DNA from: an uncultured beta proteobacterium
GTDB taxonomy: Bacteria > Pseudomonadota > Gammaproteobacteria > Burkholderiales > Burkholderiaceae_C
Direction: 5' to 3'
Length of the DNA: 64,000 nucleotides
NCBI GenBank assembly: GCA_903832285.1
Contig: CAILAY010000050.1
Span: forward strand, 95,012-159,011
This document shows positions 56,651-64,000 of the stretch, in pieces. The notes below the pieces were generated by a model. That model was not told the DNA's origin and ran no database searches. It saw only the letters and a list, made by a program, of their open reading frames with translations. The position numbers and the translations under genes were made by a program. How positions within the stretch are numbered: position 1 is the first letter of the stretch; every line of letters begins with the position of its first letter.

Positions 56651-57225
56651 ATGATTCGCAGCAAATTCAGGAAGTTGGCTTCGCGGTTGCCATCCAGCGT
56701 CGCCGACTGCTGTATGCCGGTGTCGCCGCAACTGCAGGTCTTTGCGGCGCGGGACTGGCTCTGTGGAATCATTCTGCGACAGATGCCGGCGAAAAGATTG
56801 ACCCATCTCTCTGGCAGCGCAAGTTTGAAACACCTGCTGGGGGCACCACATTGGACATGACGAGTTTTCAGGGAAAACCGTTAGTGCTTAATTTTTGGGC
56901 CACCTGGTGTCCTCCGTGCGTGGAGGAAATGCCGCTATTGAATCGCTTTTTTCGCGAAAATTCATCCAAAGGTTGGCAAGTTGTAGGGTTGGCGATCGAT
57001 AAACCCGAATCAGTGAGGCGCTTCCTGCGTGATTTCGCGGTCGGTTATCCGATTGGCATGGCAGAGTCTGACGGGATCGGCTTGGCTCAAAGCCTCGGCA
57101 ATCTGAGTGGCGGCCTGCCGTTTAGCCTGGTAATCACGGGAACAGGCGCGATAGTACAGCGTAAAATTGGCCGGTTGTCGCCATCCGATTTGAGCGCATG
57201 GGCCTCGTTTGAGTTTTCTGGTTGA
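56647..57225 (+). CDS. TlpA-family thiol:disulfide oxidoreductase (periplasmic, membrane-anchored)
   Basis: A 192-residue thioredoxin-like protein. An N-terminal basic stretch (QRRR) and hydrophobic helix (about 21-40) anchor it in the inner membrane, with the domain in the periplasm. The active site is W-C88-P-P-C91 in NFWATWCPPCVEEMP, the TlpA/ResA-type motif. The cis-Pro loop is GGLPFSLVI. It overlaps the upstream gene by 4 nt. Redox partners are not visible. It ends shortly before the accBC operon. Confidence 0.92.
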   Translation: MNDSQQIQEVGFAVAIQRRRLLYAGVAATAGLCGAGLALWNHSATDAGEKIDPSLWQRKFETPAGGTTLDMTSFQGKPLVLNFWATWCPPCVEEMPLLNRFFRENSSKGWQVVGLAIDKPESVRRFLRDFAVGYPIGMAESDGIGLAQSLGNLSGGLPFSLVITGTGAIVQRKIGRLSPSDLSAWASFEFSG

Positions 57226-57349
57226 CCCGCAAGAATAATTACAAACTGAGAATAAACGAAAAATAAAAAAAGATAATAAAAAAAGAGCGACGTTTGATGA
57301 TTTTGAGTTAAATTCGCGTTTTCCTTTTTTGATCGAGGTGGTTGCTAGC
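57226..57349 (+). promoter_or_regulatory. AT-rich region upstream of accB
   Basis: A 124-base gap much richer in A and T than its surroundings, with A-tracts AAAAATAAAAAAAG and AATAAAAAAAGAG around 57258-57286. Such tracts can act as an UP element or bend DNA, as expected for the strong accBC promoter. No confident -35/-10 pair is called. No aroQ gene is present here. Confidence 0.45.
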
Positions 57350-57796
57350 ATGGATCTGCGCAAACTAAAAACACTGATTGACCTGGTTTCTGACTCCAAC
57401 GTCACCGAACTTGAAATCACTGAGGCGGAAGGCAAGGTTCGAATCGTAAAGGGTGGAGCCGGCACCGCGCAGACGCAAACCCAAACGGCTGTAGCTCAAG
57501 CCCCGGTTCCAACTCAGCTGGTTGCCGCCCCCGTAGCTGTCCCGTCGGCGCCGGTTGAAGTCGGGCACACCGTGAAGTCGCCGATGGTGGGAACGTTCTA
57601 TCGATCGGCCAGCCCAGGCGCCAAGGCGTTCGTCGACGTTGGCAGTTCCGTCAAGGCCGGTGAAACGATCTGCATCATCGAAGCAATGAAGATTCTGAAC
57701 GAGATTGAGGCCGATCAAAGTGGGGTTGTGACTCAGATTCTCAGTCAGAACGGCCAAGCCGTGGAGTACGGTCAGCCCCTGTTCGTGATCGAGTGA
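57350..57796 (+). CDS. accB: Acetyl-CoA carboxylase biotin carboxyl carrier protein
   Basis: A 148-residue carrier that holds biotin for acetyl-CoA carboxylase. The N terminus [23 protein letters not shown] is conserved, a Pro/Ala/Gln linker follows (about 40-72), and the biotinyl domain ends with the acceptor Lys114 in [15 protein letters not shown]. The frame is open seven codons upstream, but the ATG at 57350 is conserved. It is followed by accC after 21 nt and by prmA, a common betaproteobacterial unit. Confidence 0.97.
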   Translation: MDLRKLKTLIDLVSDSNVTELEITEAEGKVRIVKGGAGTAQTQTQTAVAQAPVPTQLVAAPVAVPSAPVEVGHTVKSPMVGTFYRSASPGAKAFVDVGSSVKAGETICIIEAMKILNEIEADQSGVVTQILSQNGQAVEYGQPLFVIE

Positions 57797-57817
57797 CAAC
57801 CCAACGATTTTTTGCGC

Positions 57818-59167
57818 ATGTTTAAGAAAATATTGGTCGCCAATCGCGGAGAGATCGCATTACGAATCCAGCGTGCCTGTCGGGAGATGGGTATCAAGGC
57901 GGTAATGGTTTATTCGGAGGCGGATCGCGACGCCAAGTATGTGAAGTTGGCGGATGAGGCCGTGTGTATTGGCCCGGCAGCCTCGGCGCTGAGCTACCTC
58001 AATATGCCCGCCATCATTTCGGCCGCTGAGGTGACCGATGCGGAGGCAATTCATCCGGGTTATGGATTCCTGAGCGAAAACGCCGACTTTGCCGAGCGCG
58101 TATGGAAGAGCGGTTTTCAGTTCATTGGGCCCACACCTGAGTCGATTCGCATGATGGGTGACAAGGTTTCGGCCAAGCAGGCCATGATCAAGGCGGGCGT
58201 TCCCTGCGTCCCTGGCTCCGAAGGCGAACTCCCGGACGATCCGGTACAGATTCGGCGCATTGCCAAAGCTGTGGGCTATCCGGTCATCATCAAAGCGGCC
58301 GGCGGTGGCGGAGGCCGTGGCATGCGAGTGGTTCACACGGAGGCGGCTCTGGTTAATGCGGTGCAAATGACCAAGGCCGAGGCAGGCGCCGCGTTCAATA
58401 ATTCTGCGGTATATCTGGAAAAATTTCTGCAAAATCCCCGCCACATTGAAATCCAGGTGTTGGCCGACAAGCATCGCAATGCTGTCTATCTTGGTGAGCG
58501 GGACTGCTCCATGCAGCGGCGGCATCAGAAGGTAATTGAAGAAGCGCCGGCTCCGGGAATTGCCCGAAAGGTGATCGAAAAGATTGGAGAACGCTGCTCC
58601 GCAGCATGCAAGAAGATGGGTTACCGGGGGGCAGGCACCTTTGAGTTTTTGTTCGAGAACGGCGAGTTCTACTTCATTGAAATGAACACGCGGGTGCAGG
58701 TGGAGCATCCAGTTACTGAAATGGTTACCGGCGTCGATATCGTCAAGACCCAGATCATGGTTGCAGCGGGCGAGAAACTGCCGTTCACCCAGCGCGATAT
58801 CGTGATTCGAGGTCACGCGATTGAGTGCCGTGTGAACGCCGAGGATCCATTCAAGTTCACGCCCTCGCCGGGCCGCATCTCCATGTGGCACGCTCCGGGA
58901 GGGCCGGGTGTGCGGGTGGATTCGCACATCTACACCAACTACTTTGTGCCTCCTTACTACGACTCCATGATCGGCAAGATCATTGCCCACGGTGACACCC
59001 GCGACGAGGCATTGGCGCGCATGCGCACGGCATTGCTGGAAACGGTGGTTGAAGGTATCAACACCAATATTCCGCTGCACCGCGAACTTATGTTGGACGC
59101 CAAATTTGTTGCGGGCGGAACCAATATTCACTACCTTGAAGAGTGGCTATCGCAGCACAAAGGGTGA
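57818..59167 (+). CDS. accC: Acetyl-CoA carboxylase, biotin carboxylase subunit
   Basis: A 449-residue ATP-grasp enzyme that carboxylates the biotin of AccB, the first half-reaction of fatty-acid synthesis. Family blocks are [32 protein letters not shown], the glycine-rich loop [13 protein letters not shown], and [17 protein letters not shown]. An ATG two codons earlier is open, but [12 protein letters not shown] is conserved. It is in the accB-accC-prmA operon. Confidence 0.97.
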   Translation: MFKKILVANRGEIALRIQRACREMGIKAVMVYSEADRDAKYVKLADEAVCIGPAASALSYLNMPAIISAAEVTDAEAIHPGYGFLSENADFAERVWKSGFQFIGPTPESIRMMGDKVSAKQAMIKAGVPCVPGSEGELPDDPVQIRRIAKAVGYPVIIKAAGGGGGRGMRVVHTEAALVNAVQMTKAEAGAAFNNSAVYLEKFLQNPRHIEIQVLADKHRNAVYLGERDCSMQRRHQKVIEEAPAPGIARKVIEKIGERCSAACKKMGYRGAGTFEFLFENGEFYFIEMNTRVQVEHPVTEMVTGVDIVKTQIMVAAGEKLPFTQRDIVIRGHAIECRVNAEDPFKFTPSPGRISMWHAPGGPGVRVDSHIYTNYFVPPYYDSMIGKIIAHGDTRDEALARMRTALLETVVEGINTNIPLHRELMLDAKFVAGGTNIHYLEEWLSQHKG

Positions 59168-59176
59168 GGTTGTTTC

Positions 59177-60088
59177 ATGCATGAACTCAGCCTGATGTGT
59201 CCACAGGAGTGCGTCGAGAGCTTGAGCGATGCGCTTGAGGCGCTGCAGGCGTTGAGCGTGAGCGTGGAGGATGCCGATGCGCTGACTGAGGTAGAACAAC
59301 CACTGTTTGGGGAACCGGGCATGCCGCTTGACCGACAGGCTTGGCAGCGGTCCCGCGTACTGGCACTGTTTGCAACGCAGGCTGGGGCGAACGAAGCCGC
59401 GGACGTGCTGGAACAGCAGGATTTCTTTGCCGATTGCCAGCTTCTGGGTAACGCGGCCGTACCCGACCAGGACTGGGTTCGTCTGACGCAGTCGCAGTTC
59501 ACTCCGGTGGAGGTAACGCCCAGTTTCTGGATCGTTCCGACCTGGCACGAGGTGCCGGTGCAGGCGAAAACCATCATCCGACTGGATCCGGGACTGGCTT
59601 TTGGCACGGGTACCCACCCCACGACCCGCATGTGTTTGCGCTGGATGGCCAGTTGCGTCGCGCGGGGTGGAGCGTTGGGTCGGGTGCTGGACTATGGGTG
59701 CGGTTCCGGGATATTGGCGATTGGTGCGGCCAAGTTGGGAGCCGGGGCGACTGACGCAGTCGACATTGACCCGGCCGCGATCGAGTCCACATTGCTCAAC
59801 GCGAAAGCGAACGCGGTTACGCTCAATGCGGGAATGCCCGAGCAGGCGGTGGGCAAATATCAGACCGTGTTGGCGAATATTCTTGCGACACCGCTCAAGG
59901 TGCTGGCGCCGCTGTTGTGCGAACGTGTCGCTGCCCCAGGCTCACTGGTATTGGCTGGAATACTGGAGCGCCAGACACAGGAACTGATACAGGCCTACGC
60001 GCCGTATTGCTTACTGTCGGTGGCCGACAGTGAGGAGGGCTGGGTATTGATGACGGCCGAATTTCGGGACGGCGCGTCGCGCTGCTGA
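59177..60088 (+). CDS. prmA: Ribosomal protein L11 methyltransferase
   Basis: A 303-residue SAM-dependent methyltransferase that trimethylates L11. The N-terminal substrate-recognition domain runs to about residue 110. The catalytic part follows, with LDPGLAFGTGTHPTTRMCL, the SAM loop VLDYGCGSGILAIGAAKLGA, and LANILATPLKVLAP. It follows accC by nine bases and precedes the DUF3426 gene by 14, so all four genes are likely co-transcribed. Confidence 0.95.
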   Translation: MHELSLMCPQECVESLSDALEALQALSVSVEDADALTEVEQPLFGEPGMPLDRQAWQRSRVLALFATQAGANEAADVLEQQDFFADCQLLGNAAVPDQDWVRLTQSQFTPVEVTPSFWIVPTWHEVPVQAKTIIRLDPGLAFGTGTHPTTRMCLRWMASCVARGGALGRVLDYGCGSGILAIGAAKLGAGATDAVDIDPAAIESTLLNAKANAVTLNAGMPEQAVGKYQTVLANILATPLKVLAPLLCERVAAPGSLVLAGILERQTQELIQAYAPYCLLSVADSEEGWVLMTAEFRDGASRC

Positions 60089-60102
60089 ACAACCGATTAC
60101 GC

Positions 60103-61026
60103 ATGATTACCCGCTGTCCCGAGTGCACGACCCTGTTCAAAGTCGTCGCTGATCAGTTGAAGATCTCTGACGGCTGGGTGCGATGTGGGCAATGTGGCAA
60201 GGTGTTCGACGGCGGCGCCAACCTTCAGGAAGACCCGACGGCCGAACTGTTCGATCCGCACGTGATCCACTCCACCGCGGTAGCTGCTGACCACTCCGGC
60301 CAATGGCAAACTTCGTCTTCAAGCGACGCTGCACCGCAGGGTTCGCTCGAACATCCATCGCCGAACGCAGGATCTGCGGATTCTGAATCCGTCGCCATCA
60401 GGGTGGAGTCTGATGGTGCGGATTTCACGCAAGATTCGAACGGGTCGGGCGCGGCTCAGGCAAGCACGGTCGCAACACAGGATGAACAAGATCTGATACC
60501 TGTCGAGGTCTCCTTTGTGCGTACGGTTCGGTCCCCGTCAATCTGGGCGAATCCCACGTTGCGCTGGCTGTTGGGCTTTTGCGCCATGCTGTTGTTGCTC
60601 GGCCTGTTTCTCCAGGTGGCGGTGTTCGAACGAGACCGGATCGCTGCAACTTTGCCCGAAGCCAGACCGTGGTTGCAGAACCTGTGCCAGAGTATGGCCT
60701 GTGCAGTCGAACCGCTGAAGGACATCGACGCCATCACGGTCGATAGTTCCGCCTTCAACCGGATTCGTGGTGACGTGTATCGATTGCAAGTCACCTTGAA
60801 GAACACAGCTCGCACTGAGTTGGCGCTGCCATCAGTGGAGTTGACCTTGACCGACACGCGCGACTCTGCCGTGTTGCGCCGGATCCTCTTGCCGGCAGAC
60901 TTCCAGACCTCGGCGCGTTCGATTGCAGCAAGCGCGGAATGGTCGGGCAGCGTGACCGTGAGCGTGGCCGGTGCGACGGGGCCATCTCGCGTAGCGGGCT
61001 ACCGGGTGCTCGCGTTTTACCCGTAA
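60103..61026 (+). CDS. Zinc-ribbon / DUF3426 membrane protein
   Basis: A 307-residue protein. It starts with an MJ0042-type zinc finger (MITRCPECTTLFKVV and VRCGQCGKVFDGG, four cysteines), then a long acidic/Ser-rich linker (about 40-140). One transmembrane helix follows (about 155-172, LLGFCAMLLLLGLFLQVAVF), then a C-terminal DUF3426 domain in the periplasm with SLTLT-like strands. It is regularly found after prmA in betaproteobacteria. The function is unknown. A terminator just after it serves the convergent histone-like gene. Confidence 0.85.
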   Translation: MITRCPECTTLFKVVADQLKISDGWVRCGQCGKVFDGGANLQEDPTAELFDPHVIHSTAVAADHSGQWQTSSSSDAAPQGSLEHPSPNAGSADSESVAIRVESDGADFTQDSNGSGAAQASTVATQDEQDLIPVEVSFVRTVRSPSIWANPTLRWLLGFCAMLLLLGLFLQVAVFERDRIAATLPEARPWLQNLCQSMACAVEPLKDIDAITVDSSAFNRIRGDVYRLQVTLKNTARTELALPSVELTLTDTRDSAVLRRILLPADFQTSARSIAASAEWSGSVTVSVAGATGPSRVAGYRVLAFYP

Positions 61027-61056
61027 AAAAGCCCGATGCCTTGCGACACCGGGCTT
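61025..61056 (-). terminator. Intrinsic terminator of the histone-like gene
   Basis: AAGCCCG (61029-61035) pairs with CGGGCTT (61050-61056), with further imperfect pairing inside. On the minus strand the stem is followed by TTTTTT. It lies just after the convergent DUF3426 stop. Confidence 0.7.
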
Positions 61057-61077
61057 GAGGCGCTATGCGCCTACGGC

Positions 61078-61575
61078 TCAGGGCTTGCTGGCGGTCGGAA
61101 ACGGCCAGGCTGCCTGCGGGTTCAGAGTCGTCTGAGCCGCAGGGGCCGGAGCTGCAGGAGCTGCAGCAGGGGCTGGCTTGGCAGCGGGTGCTTTCGCGGC
61201 TTTCTTCGCAGCCGGCTTTTTGGCTGCCTTTTTAGCTGCGGGCTTCTTGGCCGCTGGTTTCTTCGCTACGGCAGCCTTCTTTGGGGCAGCCTTTTTGGCA
61301 GCGGCCTTCTTGGGCGCAGCCTTTTTAGCGGCAGCCTTCTTAGGAGCCGCCTTCTTGGCAGCAGCCTTCTTGGGCGCAGCCTTTTTAGCGGCAGCCTTCT
61401 TAGGAGCCGCCTTCTTGGCCGGTGCCTTCTTCACAGCCGCCTTCTTGGCAGGCGCCTTCTTCGCAGGTGCCGCTTTCTTCACAGCCGCCTTTTTCGCTGG
61501 TGCAGCCTTCTTGGCCGGTGCAGCTTTCTTCGCAGGTGCGGCCTTCTTAGCGGCCGGTTTTTTCGCAGTTGCCAT
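61078..61575 (-). CDS. Histone H1-like Ala/Lys/Pro-rich DNA-binding protein
   Basis: A 165-residue strongly basic protein that is nearly all Ala, Lys and Pro, starting MATAKKPAAKKAAPAKK. Repeats of the KKAAPAKK and AAKKAAPKKA types run to about residue 130, followed by an Ala/Pro tail and a neutral end (LNPQAAWPFPTASKP). It resembles AlgP and betaproteobacterial H1-like proteins that bind DNA through the Lys-rich tail. A 57-base unit is duplicated exactly in the DNA, so repeat number may vary. The start at 61575 is preferred over an ATG six codons upstream; GGAG precedes it. Confidence 0.85.
   Translation of the reverse strand: MATAKKPAAKKAAPAKKAAPAKKAAPAKKAAVKKAAPAKKAPAKKAAVKKAPAKKAAPKKAAAKKAAPKKAAAKKAAPKKAAAKKAAPKKAAAKKAAPKKAAVAKKPAAKKPAAKKAAKKPAAKKAAKAPAAKPAPAAAPAAPAPAAQTTLNPQAAWPFPTASKP
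61306..61419. repeat. Tandem 60-bp coding repeat in the histone-like gene
   Basis: GCCTTCTTGGGCGCAGCC, then TTTTTAGCGGCAGCC and TTCTTAGGAGCCGCCTTC recur with a 60-base period; about 57 bases are identical between the two copies. Shorter 30-base degenerate units surround them. The unit encodes two KKAAPKKAAA-type decapeptides. Confidence 0.8.
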
Positions 61576-61745
61576 TATTTTCTCCTTGATCAAGTTACAA
61601 AGAGCACTTCATGCCGTTGGATGGCATAAAGCGATGCATGGTGTTGGGCAAGTACCCAGCGCCATGTACACGGTGGCACGAGGCATCGGCAACTTCTGCG
61701 AGTTGTTCGATGTCTTGTGCAATTTCAGGAATCATCACGAAAGCG

Positions 61746-62969
61746 TCAGTCCCAGGAAAGTGCGCCACCGGACTGGTACTCGATGACGCGGGTTTCAAAG
61801 AAGTTGCGCTCTTTCTTCAGGTCGATCATCTCGCTCATCCAGGGGAAGGGGTTTTCCTCGTTCGGGTACAGCGTTTCCAGGCCAATTTGCGTCGCGCGTC
61901 GATTGGCGATGTAGCGCAAATAGCCCTTGAACATGGAAGCATTCATTCCCAGAACGCCACGTGGCATGGTGTCTTCGGCGTACTTGTATTCGAGCTCGAC
62001 GGCCTCCATAAACAGGGCCTTGATCTCCGCCTTGAACTCTGCCGTCCAGAGCAGGGGATTTTCCAGCTTGATCTGGTTGATCAGATCGATGCCGAAATTG
62101 CAGTGCATGGATTCATCACGCAGGATGTACTGATACTGCTCGGCAGCACCCGTCATTTTGTTCTGCCGACCCAGTGCCAGAATCTGCGTGAAGCCAACGT
62201 AGAAGAACAGACCTTCCATGAGGCAGGCAAAAACGATCAGCGACTTCAACAGCTTTTGGTCGTTCTCTTGAGTGCCAGTGGTGAAATGCGGGTTGGTCAG
62301 GGTCTCGATGAACGGGATCAGGAATTCGTCCTTGTTGCGAATCGAATCGATCTCGTTGTACGCATTGAAGATCTCGCCTTCATCCAAGCCCAGCGACTCG
62401 ACGATGTACTGGTAAGCGTGGGTGTGAATGGCCTCTTCAAAGGCCTGGCGCAGCAGGAACTGGCGGCATTCGGGTGCAGTGATATGACGATAGCTTCCCA
62501 ACACGATGTTGTTGGCGGCAAGCGAATCGGCCGTGACAAAAAACCCCAGGTTGCGCTTGATGATGCGGCGCTCGTCTTCACTCAGACCGTTCGGGTCTTT
62601 CCAGAGCGCAATGTCGCGAGACATGTTGACCTCTTGCGGCATCCAGTGATTGGCGCAAGAAGCCAGATACTTTTCCCAGGCCCATTTGTATTTGAAGGGG
62701 ACGAGTTGGTTGACGTCGGTCTTGCCGTTGATGATGCGCTTGTCGGCCGCATTGACACGGCGCCGGACAGGTGCTGCTACTGTGGAAGCCGTGTGGGTCG
62801 CCGTTGCGGGGACGACTGCACCGTCGTTCAGTGTGCGGGTGAGGGGCAGATCGGATGGGTCGGTCGCACCGACAACGAGGGAAGAGTCGTCCACCTCGCG
62901 GCGTGAGATCGCACCGCTGTGGTTCAAGGCTTGCAGTGAAGTTGTTTTTTCTTCGTCCCAGTTCAACAT
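61746..62969 (-). CDS. nrdB: Ribonucleotide reductase class Ia, beta subunit
   Basis: A 407-residue di-iron subunit that carries the tyrosyl radical for dNTP synthesis. Metal-ligand helices are seen in the segments [17 protein letters not shown] and [13 protein letters not shown]; the C terminus is short and ends GALSWD, needed to dock with NrdA. The N-terminal 60 residues are variable and Thr/Ser-rich. It lies downstream of nrdA with a 119-nt gap on the same strand. Confidence 0.96.
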   Translation of the reverse strand: MLNWDEEKTTSLQALNHSGAISRREVDDSSLVVGATDPSDLPLTRTLNDGAVVPATATHTASTVAAPVRRRVNAADKRIINGKTDVNQLVPFKYKWAWEKYLASCANHWMPQEVNMSRDIALWKDPNGLSEDERRIIKRNLGFFVTADSLAANNIVLGSYRHITAPECRQFLLRQAFEEAIHTHAYQYIVESLGLDEGEIFNAYNEIDSIRNKDEFLIPFIETLTNPHFTTGTQENDQKLLKSLIVFACLMEGLFFYVGFTQILALGRQNKMTGAAEQYQYILRDESMHCNFGIDLINQIKLENPLLWTAEFKAEIKALFMEAVELEYKYAEDTMPRGVLGMNASMFKGYLRYIANRRATQIGLETLYPNEENPFPWMSEMIDLKKERNFFETRVIEYQSGGALSWD

Positions 62970-63088
62970 AGGTTTTCCAGTGATCGGATTATGAAAGCAG
63001 TGTTGCGAATTGAAAAGTGTTCATTCACATCGTCGCTTCGAGGTGTTGTGCCATCGCATCGTTTGCGTCCGCCATGTGCATGAATAAA

Positions 63089-64000
63089 TTACTGGCAGGC
63101 CTCGCAGCCCGGGTCATCGATCGCGCAAAACTTGATGTCTGTGGCGGGTTGGGAACTCATCGGCAACTGTGCCGCTGAAGCATCTGCGTCGAGCGGGCTC
63201 ATGGTGGTGCCAGAAGTATCGGCACCCGAGGAAACGGCGTTCATGCGTCCCGCTTTGACGGTCGACTTTTCCGCGTGCGTGGCACCCATCGTGCGCAAGT
63301 AGTAGGTGGTTTTCAGACCGCGCACCCAAGCCAGTTTGTAGGTGTCGTCCAGTTTCTTGCCGGATGCGCCGGGCATGTAGATATTTAGCGACTGGGCCTG
63401 ATCGATCCACTTCTGACGGCGGGACGCAGCCTCCACGAGCCAGATCGGCTCGACCTCGAAAGCGGTTGCATAGAGAGCCTTCACATCCTGCGGTACGCGA
63501 TCGATGGGCCGCAGCGAGCCATCAAAGTGTTTCAGGTCCATCACCATCACGTTGTCCCACAGATCCAGGCGTTTGAGGTCTCGCACCAGGTAGTGGTTGA
63601 TGATCGTGAACTCTCCAGAAAGATTGGACTTGACCGAGAGGTTGCCAAAGCAGGGCTCAATCGATGCATCGACACCTATGATGTTGGAGATCGTGGCGGT
63701 GGGGGCGATCGCCACGCAGTTGGAGTTGCGCATTCCATCCAGGGCAATCTTTTTGCGCAAAGCATCCCAGTCGAGCGTGGCGGAGCGATCGACTTCGACG
63801 TAGCCTCCGCGCTCTTTGGCCAGCACATCCAGTGTGTCCAGAGGCAAAATTCCGCGGTCCCAGGCAGAGCCCGGATAGCTCGCGTATTTACCGCGCTCCC
63901 TGGCCAGTTCGCTTGAGGCCCAATAGGCGTAATAGCAGATTGCCTCCATCGATTCGTCGGCAAAGGCCACGGCTGCATCGCTGGCGTAAGGCGTGCGCAG
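63089..64000 (-). CDS. nrdA: Ribonucleotide reductase class Ia, alpha subunit, C-terminal part (cut by window edge)
   Basis: The last 303 codons of NrdA. Visible family blocks are RNSNCVAIAPTATISNIIG with the substrate-site residues, GLKTTYYLRTMGA with the radical-transfer tyrosine pair, and the C-terminal redox pair in DDPGCEACQ, which relays electrons from thioredoxin or glutaredoxin. The N-terminal allosteric cone and active-site Cys/Glu lie beyond the right edge of the window. A Ser/Thr/Ala-rich stretch precedes the C terminus. It is upstream of nrdB. Confidence 0.95.
   Translation of the reverse strand: MRTPYASDAAVAFADESMEAICYYAYWASSELARERGKYASYPGSAWDRGILPLDTLDVLAKERGGYVEVDRSATLDWDALRKKIALDGMRNSNCVAIAPTATISNIIGVDASIEPCFGNLSVKSNLSGEFTIINHYLVRDLKRLDLWDNVMVMDLKHFDGSLRPIDRVPQDVKALYATAFEVEPIWLVEAASRRQKWIDQAQSLNIYMPGASGKKLDDTYKLAWVRGLKTTYYLRTMGATHAEKSTVKAGRMNAVSSGADTSGTTMSPLDADASAAQLPMSSQPATDIKFCAIDDPGCEACQ

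Noticed and set aside
61261..61570. Periodic short repeats that could look like a CRISPR array
   Set aside because: The period is codon-based (30/60 bp), there are no unique spacers, and the repeats encode Lys/Ala decapeptides.
61178..61786. An Ala/Phe-rich, membrane-like frame opposite the histone-like gene
   Set aside because: Lys-rich codons read backwards give Phe and Leu; the hydrophobic look is an artefact of the repeat.
61611..62906. A 431-codon open frame opposite nrdB
   Set aside because: Antisense shadow of nrdB; no recognisable domain, and nrdB is complete and conserved on the other strand.

Overview
The window looks like chromosomal DNA of a betaproteobacterium of the order Burkholderiales, most likely family Comamonadaceae (Rhodoferax/Polaromonas/Acidovorax-like). 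The grounds are high GC with strong codon bias and several Burkholderiales gene orders: rhodanese-grxC-secB-gpsA, rplU-rpmA-obgE-proB, ispB-tRNA-Pro-pilB-pilC-pilD-coaE-zapD-yacG, argJ-secA, and accB-accC-prmA. A very large DUF3683 FAD/Fe-S oxidoreductase, a HiPIP, an Mpl ligase and an Ala/Lys histone-H1-like protein point the same way. The genus is an inference; no rRNA is present.

Layout. 1-6600: gpsA (cut by the window edge), secB, grxC, rhodanese on the minus strand, then gpmA, a C-terminal processing protease, a MoeB-type adenylyltransferase, and a coupled diguanylate cyclase / MinD-FlhG-like ATPase pair. 6700-12700: HDOD protein, GTP cyclohydrolase I, cardiolipin synthase ClsB, EEP-family phosphatase, ApaH, DUF971, a dead TpsB remnant and a HIT protein. 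12690-16673: the DUF3683 oxidoreductase. 16876-21945: complete ugpBAECQ glycerol-3-phosphate/glycerophosphodiester uptake operon. 22289-32775: hemA-prfA-prmC, slyD, grxD, a lytic transglycosylase, proS, rppH, proB, obgE, rpmA, rplU. 32929-46553: ispB, tRNA-Pro(CGG), pilBCD, coaE, zapD, yacG, mutT, a DUF815 ATPase, argJ, secA, an M23 peptidase and a DciA-like protein. 46679-52857: HiPIP, ychF, an orphan phage NinX-like gene, a DoxX remnant, a TPR protein and a lipoprotein, and a divergent NarX/NarL-type two-component pair. 52892-64000: an aromatic leader peptide and DAHP synthase, mpl, a possible nucleotidyltransferase, a TlpA-type thioredoxin, accB-accC-prmA, a DUF3426 protein, the histone-like protein, nrdB and the 3' end of nrdA.

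Most of this is core metabolism and cell biology. The most interesting signals are regulatory or repetitive. (1) A 22-codon leader peptide dense in Phe/Tyr/Trp, followed by mutually exclusive hairpins and an intrinsic terminator, stands just before DAHP synthase. This is a textbook-shaped attenuator, and its promoter geometry would make the leader mRNA leaderless. (2) A perfect 13-bp hairpin ends 12 nt before the secA start codon, with a 23-codon reading frame ahead of it, an arrangement that recalls secM-secA. (3) A dispersed imperfect-palindrome family has three copies, each directly against a stop codon, and one copy carries a second repeat inside it. (4) Other REP/REPIN-like palindromes lie between ugpC and ugpQ and before prfA. 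A further repeat is read in frame inside the DUF3683 protein, in the linker between its flavin and Fe-S halves.

No CRISPR array, insertion sequence with a transposase, prophage or rRNA operon was seen. Traces of gene loss are the TpsB C-terminal fragment (11760-12080), the DoxX C-terminal fragment (49470-49617), and possibly aroQ missing between tlpA and accB.
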